Made by a program: the position numbers and the translations under genes
Notes under the pieces: model-generated
Databases searched by the model: none
Told to the model about the DNA's origin: nothing
Seen by the model: only the letters and a program-made list of their open reading frames with translations
Shown here: one piece after another, positions 5,735 to 12,892 of the stretch
How the letters are laid out: the number at the start of each line of letters is the position of its first letter
How positions within the stretch are numbered: position 1 is the stretch's first letter
DNA from: Planctomycetota bacterium
GTDB taxonomy: Bacteria; Planctomycetota; Planctomycetia; Planctomycetales; Planctomycetaceae
Direction of reading: 5' to 3'
Assembly (NCBI GenBank): GCA_023417655.1
Contig: JAEZFD010000050.1
Span: 1-31,169, forward strand
Length of the DNA stretch: 31,169 nucleotides

Positions 5735-6858
5735 AAAAACAGCAACGAATTCTAGTGGGTGAATTTACCTACATCGTGAAACGAGGTCAAAAAGGAATCT
5801 GGTCGGCGGACTATTGTCATCAGGGGCAACACCGCCGCCGCTCTCTAAAAACCCGCAACGAAAAAGAAGCCCGGCGACGGGCCCTGCTTCTCGAAGGCGC
5901 AAAGAATGAGGGAGCCACTCTGGCACTCTTCGGCGATCGGAAGCCCCCCGCGGTAAGTGGCTGCTGCCTGAAGGACGCCATTGACCGCTTTCTCAATTAT
6001 CAGGTGACGGAACGTCGCCGCCCCAAGACGCTTGTCAAGTACCGGGGAGTGCTGGAGACCTTCGCCAGCGACTGCGCCCGACAACAGGTGGAATCACTGC
6101 ATCAGATTCACCTGCCTGTGATCGATAGCTATCGTGAGCGACGGAGTACAACACTCGCGCAACGCTCGATGAACTTTGAAGGTCACCTCCTCAAGCAGTT
6201 CTTTGGCTGGTGTGTGGCCCGCAACCTGATGCCGAAAAATCCTCTGGAGTCGCTCAAATTCCAGAAGGTCAAGCTGATCCCGAAAGGATCTCCCAGCATG
6301 GACCAGGTCAATGCCATCCTGGCGCATGCCACGCCCTACCGCCTCCCCATGTGCGCGACGCTGGCGTTCACGGGCATGCGAAGCGGAGAACTCTGTCGGC
6401 TTCAGCCGCAGGACGTCGATCTGGACGGAAACTGGATCCGGATCGAATCGCGGCCGGGACTCGAGACCAAAACGGGAGACTCCCGCAAGGTGCCGATCCA
6501 TCCCCGACTGCGAAAACTCCTGGAGACGTTTCCCCGGCGGCAGCGCCCCTGGTTTTTCACGGCCGTGGCCAGCGCGACATATCCGGAGGGAAATCACTGG
6601 GTGAGCACGAAGAAATTGAACGAGGACTTCAACACCAAACTGCAGCAGCTGGGAATTCCAGCCGGGAGAAACGGAGGTTACACCATCCACTCACTCCGCC
6701 ATTTTTTCCGGACCTATGCGGTGAATAATGGCATCCCGGAACGAGTCATCAACATCTGGCTGGGCCATGCGCCGGACCGATCGATGGGGAGTGTCTATTA
6801 CCACCTGTCAGACGAGGAATCGCAACGGTTCATGTCTGAACTGAAGTTCCCCGACTGA
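5725..6858 (+). CDS. Tyrosine recombinase / site-specific integrase
   Basis: This is a 377-aa protein with an N-terminal arm-binding-like segment, a SAM-like core-binding domain (about 80-170) and a catalytic domain (about 190-370). Catalytic residues are visible: Arg219 in TGMRSGEL, a Lys near 249-255, His322 and Arg325 in HSLRHFFRT, His348 in WLGHAP, and Tyr358/359 in SVYYH. Length and motifs indicate an intact, active enzyme. It is coupled to the excisionase gene and ends just before an intrinsic terminator. It lies between two inverted copies of the Ubl cassette. No att core or tRNA target is visible beside it. A mobile island is the simplest reading. Confidence 0.93.
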   Translation: MELKKQQRILVGEFTYIVKRGQKGIWSADYCHQGQHRRRSLKTRNEKEARRRALLLEGAKNEGATLALFGDRKPPAVSGCCLKDAIDRFLNYQVTERRRPKTLVKYRGVLETFASDCARQQVESLHQIHLPVIDSYRERRSTTLAQRSMNFEGHLLKQFFGWCVARNLMPKNPLESLKFQKVKLIPKGSPSMDQVNAILAHATPYRLPMCATLAFTGMRSGELCRLQPQDVDLDGNWIRIESRPGLETKTGDSRKVPIHPRLRKLLETFPRRQRPWFFTAVASATYPEGNHWVSTKKLNEDFNTKLQQLGIPAGRNGGYTIHSLRHFFRTYAVNNGIPERVINIWLGHAPDRSMGSVYYHLSDEESQRFMSELKFPD

Positions 6859-6875
6859 TACGACAGATTCTGAAA

Positions 6876-6920
6876 GAGGGGGAGCAGGCCGCGTGGTCTG
6901 CTCCCCCTCTTCTCTTTTTT
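6876..6920 (+). terminator. Intrinsic terminator after the integrase
   Basis: A perfect 12-bp stem, GAGGGGGAGCAG (6876-6887) with CTGCTCCCCCTC (6898-6909), is followed by TTCTCTTTTTT. A CGAAAGG-type ribosome-binding site and an ATG at 6941 come directly after, as at the other hairpins of the island. Confidence 0.85.
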
Positions 6921-6940
6921 AATTTCGAAAGGCTTCGAAG

Positions 6941-7390
6941 ATGAAAGCGATCCAACTCATGACCTGGGCCAGCGCCGGGCTCGCACTGCTTCTGGCGTCC
7001 AGTTCTGTCAGGCAGTCCTCGCAAGAGATGGCGGGATTCTGCGACCGGGACAAATCCGGGACATTGCCTACAGCGGTAAACAGAAAGGCTCCGCAAGCCC
7101 CAATCTCGTCGGGACTTGCGGAGCCTGTTTCTTTGGAAGCGGAGAGAGGGGGATTCTCTGCTCAGCTTATGTCGACGATACCCCTTCCGACACGAAGTCT
7201 TGTTGTCCCATGGTCTTACATCCACGGTGCAGTCGGTGAAGAAGATGGCCAGAATGGCATTCCTTGGAACGACAACGCCACAAAACCGCCACAAGCTTTT
7301 CTCACACCGGTCTGCGTCTCCAGGGCTTCAACAGGCATGGGGATTGGGTCATCACAAGATGACGAGTTCATCACTGGTCAAGTTGAATGA
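6941..7390 (+). CDS. Doubtful 149-aa ORF with signal-like N-terminus
   Basis: The frame begins right after a hairpin, T-tract and CGAAAGGCTTCGAAG. Its first residues (MKAIQLMTWASAGLALLLASSS) look like a signal peptide or membrane segment. The rest has no recognisable pattern, contains a strong hairpin (7086-7126), and its end runs into the convergent E1 gene. It may be a decayed or truncated gene of which only the first codons remain genuine. The rest of 6921-7351 holds nothing else I can identify. Confidence 0.25.
   Translation: MKAIQLMTWASAGLALLLASSSVRQSSQEMAGFCDRDKSGTLPTAVNRKAPQAPISSGLAEPVSLEAERGGFSAQLMSTIPLPTRSLVVPWSYIHGAVGEEDGQNGIPWNDNATKPPQAFLTPVCVSRASTGMGIGSSQDDEFITGQVE
7086..7126. 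terminator. Perfect 12-bp hairpin, possible bidirectional terminator
   Basis: AGGCTCCGCAAG (7086-7097) pairs with CTTGCGGAGCCT (7115-7126). T-rich sequence follows on the plus strand (GTTTCTTT) and on the minus strand (TTCTGTTT). It lies between the integrase module and the convergent cassette B, where a shared terminator would be expected. Confidence 0.6.
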
Positions 7391-8005
7391 AAGGTCCGCT
7401 GTCGGGGAGAGCCCTTGCAGCCAGCGAGTGAGTTGGTGGACCATCAGTCCGGCAGCGATGCTGGCGCAGTAGATCGTGCTTTTGGAAGTACAGGATCCCA
7501 CCTGCGCTTCTGCCTGTGGGAACAAGGTTGTGATATAGTGATGCCTGGAGAGTGCGTCGGCTGCGGTCAGAATCCGCATGGCCTCCCCCAGCATGCGGCC
7601 GTCGGTCCAGAACTCGCAGCGATCCTTCAGGCTGCGCCAGATGGTGACCCGGGCGGAGATGCTGTCGACGCAGCAGAAGACGGCTTGTCCTGCCCGGAGC
7701 GAGGGGCGGAACCGATCGGTAACCGGCTCCACCTGAAGAGTCGGATCGATGCGCCGCACCTGCTCAGCCGTGCAATGGGCTTTGTGCTGGCCCAAGTCCT
7801 GCTGGTAGTAACCCTGCGTCGTGACGTTGGTCGCTTCGACCGTGTCAAAGTCCACGAGCTGCAGGTGACGGACTCCGATGGCCGCCAGTTGCAGTGCGAC
7901 CTGTCGGCCGATGGCTCCGACGCCGATGATCGTGACAGTGAGGTCTTTTAACTTATCGCGAGGGACGAGATCCCGCTGGCGTTCGAATCTGTCTGGGTCG
8001 TTCAT
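7352..8005 (-). CDS. ThiF/MoeB/E1-like adenylating enzyme, cassette B
   Basis: This 217-aa protein is the paralogue of the E1 at 3874, roughly 60 percent identical by eye. It has IGVGAIGRQVALQLAAIG (GxGxxG), LVDFDTVE, NVTTQ in place of NLxRQ, FCCVDSISAR, and GSCTSKSTIYCASIAAG with the conserved candidate catalytic Cys. Zinc CxxC pairs are absent as in copy A. It would activate the Ubl encoded at 10273-9929. It is the last gene of cassette B, 62 nt after the JAB stop, with no hairpin between. Both E1s look intact, so neither copy is an obvious pseudogene. Confidence 0.88.
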   Translation of the reverse strand: MNDPDRFERQRDLVPRDKLKDLTVTIIGVGAIGRQVALQLAAIGVRHLQLVDFDTVEATNVTTQGYYQQDLGQHKAHCTAEQVRRIDPTLQVEPVTDRFRPSLRAGQAVFCCVDSISARVTIWRSLKDRCEFWTDGRMLGEAMRILTAADALSRHHYITTLFPQAEAQVGSCTSKSTIYCASIAAGLMVHQLTRWLQGLSPTADLSFNLTSDELVIL

Positions 8006-8067
8006 TTCAATGCTTTGGGGTTGAGGCTAATTGAAAAGATCCCGGGCGTGTGGCCACTGGAATGCGG

Positions 8068-8775
8068 TCAGCTGGATTGACGCTGGACTTCCCCGGCCTG
8101 CGTTTCCATGAACAGGTCTGCGAACTCCGCATCGAGGTCGGATTCCTGATCGGAAATGAGTCGTTTCCCGGAGCAGGAGCGACGTTCCGGAAACCAAGTC
8201 TCCGCATACACATTGGTGCGGTATTCGTCTTGCCAAGCAGCGTGATTGCTTCCCGCAAACGGTTGTGTGAAATCGACCTCCACATTCAGGGGGAGCGACG
8301 CGGAGCCGGCCTTCCAGTGCAGTTCAGCATGGGTGTCTCCACTGCGGGCGAGGATGACCATCACCGCCCAGTCGCAGTGGCCGAACACCCGGTCAAACGT
8401 GTCATGATCGGTGGGACTGGGCTGGGGACAACTTCCCGGGTGCGTGTGGATCCAGATCCGCCCGAACTCTGCCGGCTGGCGGCCGAGGTCGATCTGATCT
8501 TCGAAGAAGTCTGCCACCGCCACGTCCTCGAACGCGACAAAGGTCTCCGTGCAGCTCTGCCGAACCAGCTGGATGTCCTGGACGAAGAGCTGATCGTCCG
8601 GTGTCGAGATCCCGAACCCACCGACTTCGGTGGGACCAAGATCACGCAGGAACTGCAGCTTGGCCCAGGCAGTCGGGCTGAACCGCAGCGTCGGGCGTCG
8701 TTGTTGGCGTTTGCGGCGCGGTCGTCGTCGCTGACGTCGGTTCCAGAGGGAGTTCCTCAGCGTCTGTTTCGTCAT
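8068..8775 (-). CDS. JAMM/JAB-domain metallopeptidase, cassette B
   Basis: This 235-aa protein is the paralogue of the gene at 3134. A very basic N-terminus (many Arg) is followed by FSPTAWAKLQFLRDLGPTEVGGFGI with the JAMM Glu. IHTHPGSCPQPSPTD then gives the HxH, Ser and Asp of the zinc site. It is therefore predicted to be active. The start ATGACGAAACAGAC is identical to copy A and lies 134 nt inside the E2-RING gene in another frame. The C-terminus is about 18 residues longer than copy A. Its likely job is to process or remove the cassette B Ubl. Confidence 0.87.
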   Translation of the reverse strand: MTKQTLRNSLWNRRQRRRPRRKRQQRRPTLRFSPTAWAKLQFLRDLGPTEVGGFGISTPDDQLFVQDIQLVRQSCTETFVAFEDVAVADFFEDQIDLGRQPAEFGRIWIHTHPGSCPQPSPTDHDTFDRVFGHCDWAVMVILARSGDTHAELHWKAGSASLPLNVEVDFTQPFAGSNHAAWQDEYRTNVYAETWFPERRSCSGKRLISDQESDLDAEFADLFMETQAGEVQRQSS

Positions 8776-9733
8776 CGTTCGTCTCCAGGGAGTCTTGAAA
8801 GCAAGTGGGGCAGAGATCGTCATCGAGACAACCACTGCAGATCGAGTCCTGACAGGACTCACAACGGCTGAGGCAGTGATCACAGGTACTGCACTGACAG
8901 GCTTCGCACGTGGAACGGCACGCATCGCAGAGCGTGTCATCGCAGGCGGTACAACGGGTTGAGCAGCGGTCACACAGCCGGGAGCGACAACGCTCGCAGG
9001 TGGATTCGTCCTCTGCGGAGATCGTGTCGCCGCAATCGGAGCACGGCGCCCCGTGCCAGTCGGAGAGCTGGCAATAGGCCGAGCCGGCGTTGTAAGTCCG
9101 GAGGATCTGGGCCACGAGCAGGAAGAACTCCCCGAGCCGCCCCTGCTCCAGGGACCTGGCAATGGGGTGTCGCCCTTCTCCTTCACAGAGGGTCTCACTC
9201 TGCACATGCGGGTGCGTGACGTCCTCGCTGCTGCCGGAGCGACAAGGATCGAGGGCGATGACCTGATAGGGCTCGGCACAGCCGAGTTGATCCAGCGCGA
9301 GGCGAATCTCGAAGGGGCCGAGATCGATTCCTTCCAGGACAATGCGTTCGGTGCGGACACGGAGCGTCTTGGTGAGCCAGTCGATGTCGACCCAGTCAAA
9401 TTCCTCCGGCAGCGATTGCAGTTCCTCCAGCAGCAGCCGGAGGGTGGGAACGTTCGACGGGGATTCCAGACGTTCCAGATCTTCGGCCTGATGCAGACAG
9501 TCCTTGGCGAGTCGACGCAGGGCCTGAGCGAGCTGGCGTCGGAGCTGTTTCTCCGCAGAGACATAGCGGCAGCGCTGGGCGAGGTGCAGACGGTGCTGCA
9601 ACCGCTCGACCCGGAACCCGTGTTCCTCTGGCAAGGAAGTCGGATCCTGCGGCTGACGGTGCCGCCGGTGGTACTGCTGCTCCAGGTATTGGGCGATCCG
9701 CAGCCAGGGACGGCGGCAGAGGGAAAAGTTCAT
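8642..9733 (-). CDS. E2-like protein fused to cysteine-rich RING-like tail, cassette B
   Basis: This 363-aa protein is the paralogue of the gene at 2194. The helical basic N-terminus (1-90) diverges most. The UBC-like core keeps IVLEGIDLGPFEIRLALDQL, PYQVIALDP, HPH at 174-176 and Cys183 (LCEGE) with the same spacing as copy A, then YNAGSAY..L.DW. From about residue 230 there are around a dozen CxxC pairs, a binuclear treble-clef/RING-like pattern. The tail is acidic and Thr/Pro-rich and is encoded over the JAB start. The start at 9733 is chosen because CAGGAG stands 9 nt upstream and because upstream codons would cross a hairpin. The conserved Cys and HPH in both copies support a conjugating role. 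Confidence 0.8.
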   Translation of the reverse strand: MNFSLCRRPWLRIAQYLEQQYHRRHRQPQDPTSLPEEHGFRVERLQHRLHLAQRCRYVSAEKQLRRQLAQALRRLAKDCLHQAEDLERLESPSNVPTLRLLLEELQSLPEEFDWVDIDWLTKTLRVRTERIVLEGIDLGPFEIRLALDQLGCAEPYQVIALDPCRSGSSEDVTHPHVQSETLCEGEGRHPIARSLEQGRLGEFFLLVAQILRTYNAGSAYCQLSDWHGAPCSDCGDTISAEDESTCERCRSRLCDRCSTRCTACDDTLCDACRSTCEACQCSTCDHCLSRCESCQDSICSGCLDDDLCPTCFQDSLETNDDETDAEELPLEPTSATTTAPQTPTTTPDAAVQPDCLGQAAVPA

Positions 9734-9748
9734 GTGGCAAAACTCCTG

Positions 9749-9788
9749 AAAAAAACAGAGCCCCTCGCCTGTTGACGAAGGGCTCTGT
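9749..9788 (-). terminator. Intergenic hairpin plus T7 before the cassette B E2 gene
   Basis: On the minus strand a 13-bp stem (9776-9788 with 9755-9767, one G-T pair) is followed directly by seven T and then by the CAGGAG Shine-Dalgarno of the E2 gene. It is the cassette B counterpart of the hairpin at 2144. Confidence 0.75.
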
Positions 9789-9809
9789 GTCGAAGTCATG
9801 GAGGACGGA

Positions 9810-10004
9810 TCACCGGCGGCGGGATTGCCGTGGCCTGCGGGGAGAGGGACTGGGACGGATGTTCCCGCCATGAATCAGAATCGCAGCGAGCACGATCGTC
9901 ACGCCGGCAAAGATGCCCCCGGAATCGGTCACCACGCCACAGACGGTGGCCACGATGAGGATCCCCGTGATGTACAGACTGTTGAGCCGCTGACGGGCTC
10001 CCAT
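9810..10004 (-). CDS. Small two-segment membrane protein, cassette B
   Basis: This 64-aa protein is the paralogue of 1533-1697. It begins MGARQRLN, has two hydrophobic segments (about 11-25 and 31-44) and a basic tail with SPRRPRQSRRR. The start is set by AGAAGGATGGCTT just upstream. Its 5' end overlaps the 3' end of the Ubl frame by 76 nt. In cassette A the order is membrane protein then Ubl; here it is Ubl then membrane protein. Function unknown; a membrane anchor for the pathway is a guess. Confidence 0.72.
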   Translation of the reverse strand: MGARQRLNSLYITGILIVATVCGVVTDSGGIFAGVTIVLAAILIHGGNIRPSPSPRRPRQSRRR

Positions 10005-10273
10005 AAGCCATCCTTCTGAGCAGTGGAGAGAGTCAGGCAAGCGGAGTTCGACGACGTCGCTCCTTCAATCTTGGTGGGGGTCATGCTGACCCGATCGCCG
10101 GGTTGCAGGACGGTGTCCGAAGTCGTCGGCTGCCGGTTGACCCGGATCAGGTAATCCGCAGGGCGGCCGTGAGGCAGTCGCTGGGTGAACAACTGCTGAA
10201 TCGTGGTGCCGTCTTCGATCTCGATCCGATCGGCGAAGCCGGCGCCATCGTTGTTGATAAACGTGATCTGCAT
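9929..10273 (-). CDS. MoaD/ThiS-like ubiquitin-like protein with extended tail, cassette B
   Basis: This is a 114-aa frame. Residues 1-72 match the Ubl at 1845 closely (ITFINNDGAGFADRIEIEDG, QLF.QRLPHG, DYLIRVNRQP, VLQPGDRVSMTPTKIEGA). After KIEGA the frame runs on for about 42 residues of low-complexity Ser-rich sequence overlapping the next gene. Either the natural stop was lost or the protein is made with a long tail that must be cut off; a JAMM peptidase is encoded downstream. There is no terminal diglycine. The beta-grasp core is clearly conserved. The start ATG agrees with copy A; AACGGAACCCC upstream is a weak ribosome-binding site. Confidence 0.82.
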   Translation of the reverse strand: MQITFINNDGAGFADRIEIEDGTTIQQLFTQRLPHGRPADYLIRVNRQPTTSDTVLQPGDRVSMTPTKIEGATSSNSACLTLSTAQKDGLWEPVSGSTVCTSRGSSSWPPSVAW

Positions 10274-10339
10274 GGGGTTCCGTTCTGGGTGAAAGTTGGA
10301 GAGTCAGAGTGTTGACAAGGTCAGATTGCCAGGCTTGGC

Positions 10340-10621
10340 TCAGTAGTCCTCCGGGAGCAGCACCGTGGTCACGGAGCGATCCGCTTCGGTGATGATCCAG
10401 AAGCGAACGTTTTCGGCCGTGTGATAGACGGACAGCAGACGTGCTCCCTGTCGGAGCGCATCATCGTTGGCCGCTGCATCGTCGGGTTCGCAGTCCCCCC
10501 AGTCACCGGCCAGATGGCGACGGAGGGCCTGCTGGACTTCGGCCGCGATGAGGTGTTGCTGCGCGTGGGTCGTGATGAGAATCTGGCCAGCTGAGAATTT
10601 CTGGAGGGTTCTGAAAATCAT
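10340..10621 (-). CDS. Small conserved mobile-element protein (ITEADRS...LLP family), cassette B
   Basis: This 93-aa protein is the paralogue of 843-1133. The shared core is AGDWGDC..DDAAAND, GARLLSVYHTAENVRFWIITEADRS and TTVLLPEDY to the stop. The N-terminus (MIFRTLQKFSAGQILITTHAQQHL) differs. No good Shine-Dalgarno is visible before this ATG, so the start is less sure. The function is unknown to me; the family is common on plasmids and integrative elements. Confidence 0.8.
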   Translation of the reverse strand: MIFRTLQKFSAGQILITTHAQQHLIAAEVQQALRRHLAGDWGDCEPDDAAANDDALRQGARLLSVYHTAENVRFWIITEADRSVTTVLLPEDY

Positions 10622-10663
10622 GTTCAGGAGGAGATCTCGGCGGAGGAAGGAAAAGACCGGGGA

Positions 10664-10900
10664 TCAACGAATGGAACGCAGGCGTCGTATTCTTCTTCCC
10701 CGAATCCTCCCACTTCCCAGGAGGGGAATGTTGCGTTGAGACGCGTCATCCCAGTCAATCATTTGGGGAATGAGCTGATCCGGCTCGGGATCGAACCGGA
10801 CGTTCCGCGGATTGGCAACGGAGAACCCGCGCCGGCGGATTTCACAGAGGGATTCGCCGGTGGCCAGGGCCACGGCGGAGTTGAGATCATGCTGGGTCAT
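10664..10900 (-). CDS. Small conserved protein (DLNxA..TGES family), cassette B
   Basis: This 78-aa protein is the paralogue of 1223-1420. It begins MTQHDLNSAVALATGES, continues IRRRGFSVANP, a D-P-E/MIDWDD acidic patch, and ends with an Arg-rich tail (GRIRGRRIRRLRSIR). The start at 10900 is placed after CAAGGAACAAACG and agrees with the paralogue; the longer upstream frame crosses a hairpin (10927-10957) and is rejected. The gene order here (this gene, then the ADRS gene) is the reverse of cassette A. Confidence 0.78.
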   Translation of the reverse strand: MTQHDLNSAVALATGESLCEIRRRGFSVANPRNVRFDPEPDQLIPQMIDWDDASQRNIPLLGSGRIRGRRIRRLRSIR

Positions 10901-10926
10901 CGTTTGTTCCTTGACAGAAGAGAGGA

Positions 10927-10957
10927 ACACGACCACCCCCAGACGGGAGGGTCGTGT
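10927..10957 (-). repeat. Leader hairpin before the 10900 gene
   Basis: ACACGACC (10927-10934) pairs with GGTCGTGT (10950-10957), and inner C-rich/G-rich tracts can extend the stem. Pyrimidine-rich DNA and AAGGAAC (Shine-Dalgarno) follow on the minus strand. It has the same placement as the cassette A hairpins. Confidence 0.6.
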
Positions 10958-11058
10958 GTGAAAAACACAACCATCCCGTCGAGCGACACGCTCGATCAGG
11001 CCGCCCGCCATGTGCGGGCGAGAAAATTCCTGTCGTTCGCCTTGCAGGCCAAACGACG

Positions 11059-11358
11059 TTACGAATACGCTCCCGAGGACGGCGTCAGCCAATGGGCGTT
11101 CAGCCAGGCGACCTCCGCCACCAACGCGGCTGACCGTGTCGGGAACGGGCCCAGCACCGGGCCGTTCACCGGGGAGAGATCGACGCTCCACTGACCGGTT
11201 GCCGTGGGCTCGACATGCGAACCCCGAGAGATTGTGAGTGCTCCCAGCGCTGGCAGATCAATGGACTCGTCGTAGAGACAGTGCACTCCTCCCCTCGCAT
11301 CAATCCGAAGTTCCAACGGCGCCTCCTTTTCCAATTGTGGCGTCGGTTCAGCGATCAC
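11059..11358 (-). CDS. Conserved hypothetical protein (DLSPVxGPxLGPF family)
   Basis: This is a 99-aa soluble protein. IDARGGVHCLYDESIDL is followed by LGALTISRGSHVEP, WSVDLSPVNGPVLGPFPTRSAALVAEVAWLNAH. I recognise this pattern from small hypothetical proteins of mobile elements, often annotated without function. It lies 28 nt after the DUF3150-like gene and before the small genes of cassette B on the same strand, and cassette A has no equivalent. The start codon and upstream spacing are acceptable but without a strong ribosome-binding site. Confidence 0.7.
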   Translation of the reverse strand: MIAEPTPQLEKEAPLELRIDARGGVHCLYDESIDLPALGALTISRGSHVEPTATGQWSVDLSPVNGPVLGPFPTRSAALVAEVAWLNAHWLTPSSGAYS

Positions 11359-11385
11359 CGAGAGCGTTCACTCCCGTGCCGAGCG

Positions 11386-12357
11386 TCAGCTCGTACCCGG
11401 TGCAGGGCCCCGCCCTGCGCGGAGAATATTGCGGCGCGGTCGGTCGACGAGGAGGCCATCAAGTGATGATTGGACGCCGGCGAGTTGTTGGCCGATCTTT
11501 TGCCGCAGGGACCGATTCTCACGCAGCTGCTGCGGTTCAATCCCCTGTGTAACACGCCGGGCCCGCTCGACGAGTTCATCCAGCTGCTCGTTCGAGTGAA
11601 TGTTGAGCGCCTGAAACCGGTCGAAGAACTCCGTCAGGTTGGTGAGGGCGGTGTCGCGGAAGATCTTCGGCTTCCCATCGACCGTTCCGCTGAGCCGTTC
11701 GCCCAAGTGATCTACCAGCTTTGACAGTTCTTCGAGGAAGGCCTGCTCTGCCAGCTGGACCGCTTCATCGAAGCGGGACTGCACCCGCTGGCATTCCTGT
11801 TCGTACAACTCCGGGTTGAGCTGCTGCAGGTAGTTCGGCGGTTCGACGGAGGGATAGTCATGGTCGATCCCGAACAGCCCGATCAAGGAGACCGGGTAGT
11901 CCGTCGGATCAAACAGGTTCCCCAGTCGTCGCCGGGCCGCCGCTCGCAGCTCGCCGTAATGCTGATCCAAATGGGCGACCGCTTCCGTCAGGTCCTGTTG
12001 GAACTGGACGAGCTGGTTGTCGAATTCATTCAGCTGTTGCTGGCGGATGAGCCGGATCCCCGGCTCCGGATAAGGCAATGCCATCGCTCTCCAGTAGCTC
12101 TGGCAGCGGCCTTTGATCGCCGTGACGGCCTTGAACGCCGGATGCGAGGTGTCGAGGAGCTTTTTGCCCGCCGACAGGAACTTGCCTTCCGCTCCGAACG
12201 AGTCGGCCGCCTGGTTCTTTTGATCGGGAGTCAGCGTCTTGCGGACCCCCAGCCATGTGAAGCTCAGTCGCGCCGCCGCCATCGTCGTGCGGAGCCGGGC
12301 GGCGGGTGTGTGAGGCGAGGGACCGCTCCGCGGTTCCTCCAGTAGCGAAGCAGGCAT
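11386..12357 (-). CDS. DUF3150-like protein of mobile elements
   Basis: This is a 323-aa soluble, largely helical protein. The pattern ARLSFTWLGVRKTLTPDQK, GKFLSAGKKLLDTSHPAF, YWR.MALPYPEPGIRLIRQ, then long helices (QLNEFDNQLVQFQQDLTEAV) and DYP.SLIGLFGIDHDYPSVEPPNYL resembles the DUF3150 proteins of plasmids and phages. Recall is from pattern only, so the family name is tentative. The start at 12357 follows AGAAAGGACCATC and lies after a hairpin plus T4. It is the first gene of the transcription unit leading into cassette B. Molecular function unknown. Confidence 0.7.
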   Translation of the reverse strand: MPASLLEEPRSGPSPHTPAARLRTTMAAARLSFTWLGVRKTLTPDQKNQAADSFGAEGKFLSAGKKLLDTSHPAFKAVTAIKGRCQSYWRAMALPYPEPGIRLIRQQQLNEFDNQLVQFQQDLTEAVAHLDQHYGELRAAARRRLGNLFDPTDYPVSLIGLFGIDHDYPSVEPPNYLQQLNPELYEQECQRVQSRFDEAVQLAEQAFLEELSKLVDHLGERLSGTVDGKPKIFRDTALTNLTEFFDRFQALNIHSNEQLDELVERARRVTQGIEPQQLRENRSLRQKIGQQLAGVQSSLDGLLVDRPRRNILRAGRGPAPGTS

Positions 12358-12377
12358 GATGGTCCTTTCTGGAAATG

Positions 12378-12411
12378 AAAACACCTCCCGGCAGCCGCGC
12401 TGCGGGAGGTG
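12378..12411 (-). terminator. Hairpin plus T4 before the DUF3150-like gene
   Basis: On the minus strand CACCTCCC-GCAGC pairs with GCTGC-GGGAGGTG across 12382-12411 with one bulged base. TTTTC and then AGAAAGGACC, the Shine-Dalgarno for the 12357 start, follow. It may also terminate the membrane protein operon that ends at 12443. Confidence 0.7.
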
Positions 12412-12442
12412 GGGACGGATTGGGAAACGGCGGGCGCGAAAT

Positions 12443-12892
12443 CTACTTCTGATTGGATTTCCAGCCCTCACCGACCCAGGCATCGGCATACACCGAGTCC
12501 TGGATACCGGCGGCTTGGAGGGAAAACCGGATGGGAATCTCCTGGGTCGGGTCATACTCGCGGAGCGGAAACCTCAGGACCACAGGATGGTCTTCGTTCG
12601 GTTCCCACAGCTCGAAGCTGTGCGTTTGCGTGTTCTGGCCGCTGGGATCCCGCACCTGCGGTCCGGAGATCATGACCTGCAGTCTCCCCCGTCGGAGGTT
12701 GCCCGGGTGCTGATGAAAGGCTGTGATCACCAGGGCGGGTGGCCCCAGGAACGGCTGTTCAACATGTCCGCGGAGCTGCGGAATCACCGTGGGCCGGGTG
12801 CCGTCATACAGAAACATCGCAACCAGCCCCACCAGAAACAGCAGGGAGACAATGGACCAGAAATCCATTTCGCCTCGTCGTCGATGGTTCAT
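12443..12892 (-). CDS. Membrane-anchored hypothetical protein
   Basis: This is a 149-aa protein with a basic start (MNHRRRGEMD) and one transmembrane segment at about 11-29 (WSIVSLLFLVGLVAMFLY). The soluble part is rich in beta-strand patterns (PPALVITAFHQH, GRLQVMISGPQV, HPVVLRFPL, IPIRFSLQAAG). The topology is probably N-in with an outside domain. Its start overlaps the stop of the lipoprotein gene by 4 nt (ATGA), so the pair is translationally coupled and probably works together at the cell surface. I do not recognise the family. Confidence 0.72.
   Translation of the reverse strand: MNHRRRGEMDFWSIVSLLFLVGLVAMFLYDGTRPTVIPQLRGHVEQPFLGPPALVITAFHQHPGNLRRGRLQVMISGPQVRDPSGQNTQTHSFELWEPNEDHPVVLRFPLREYDPTQEIPIRFSLQAAGIQDSVYADAWVGEGWKSNQK

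Noticed and set aside
8050..9775. Long plus-strand frames (8050-8871, 9053-9775) opposite JAB and E2
   Set aside because: They are antisense shadows; the minus-strand frames carry JAMM and E2/RING motifs duplicated in cassette A.
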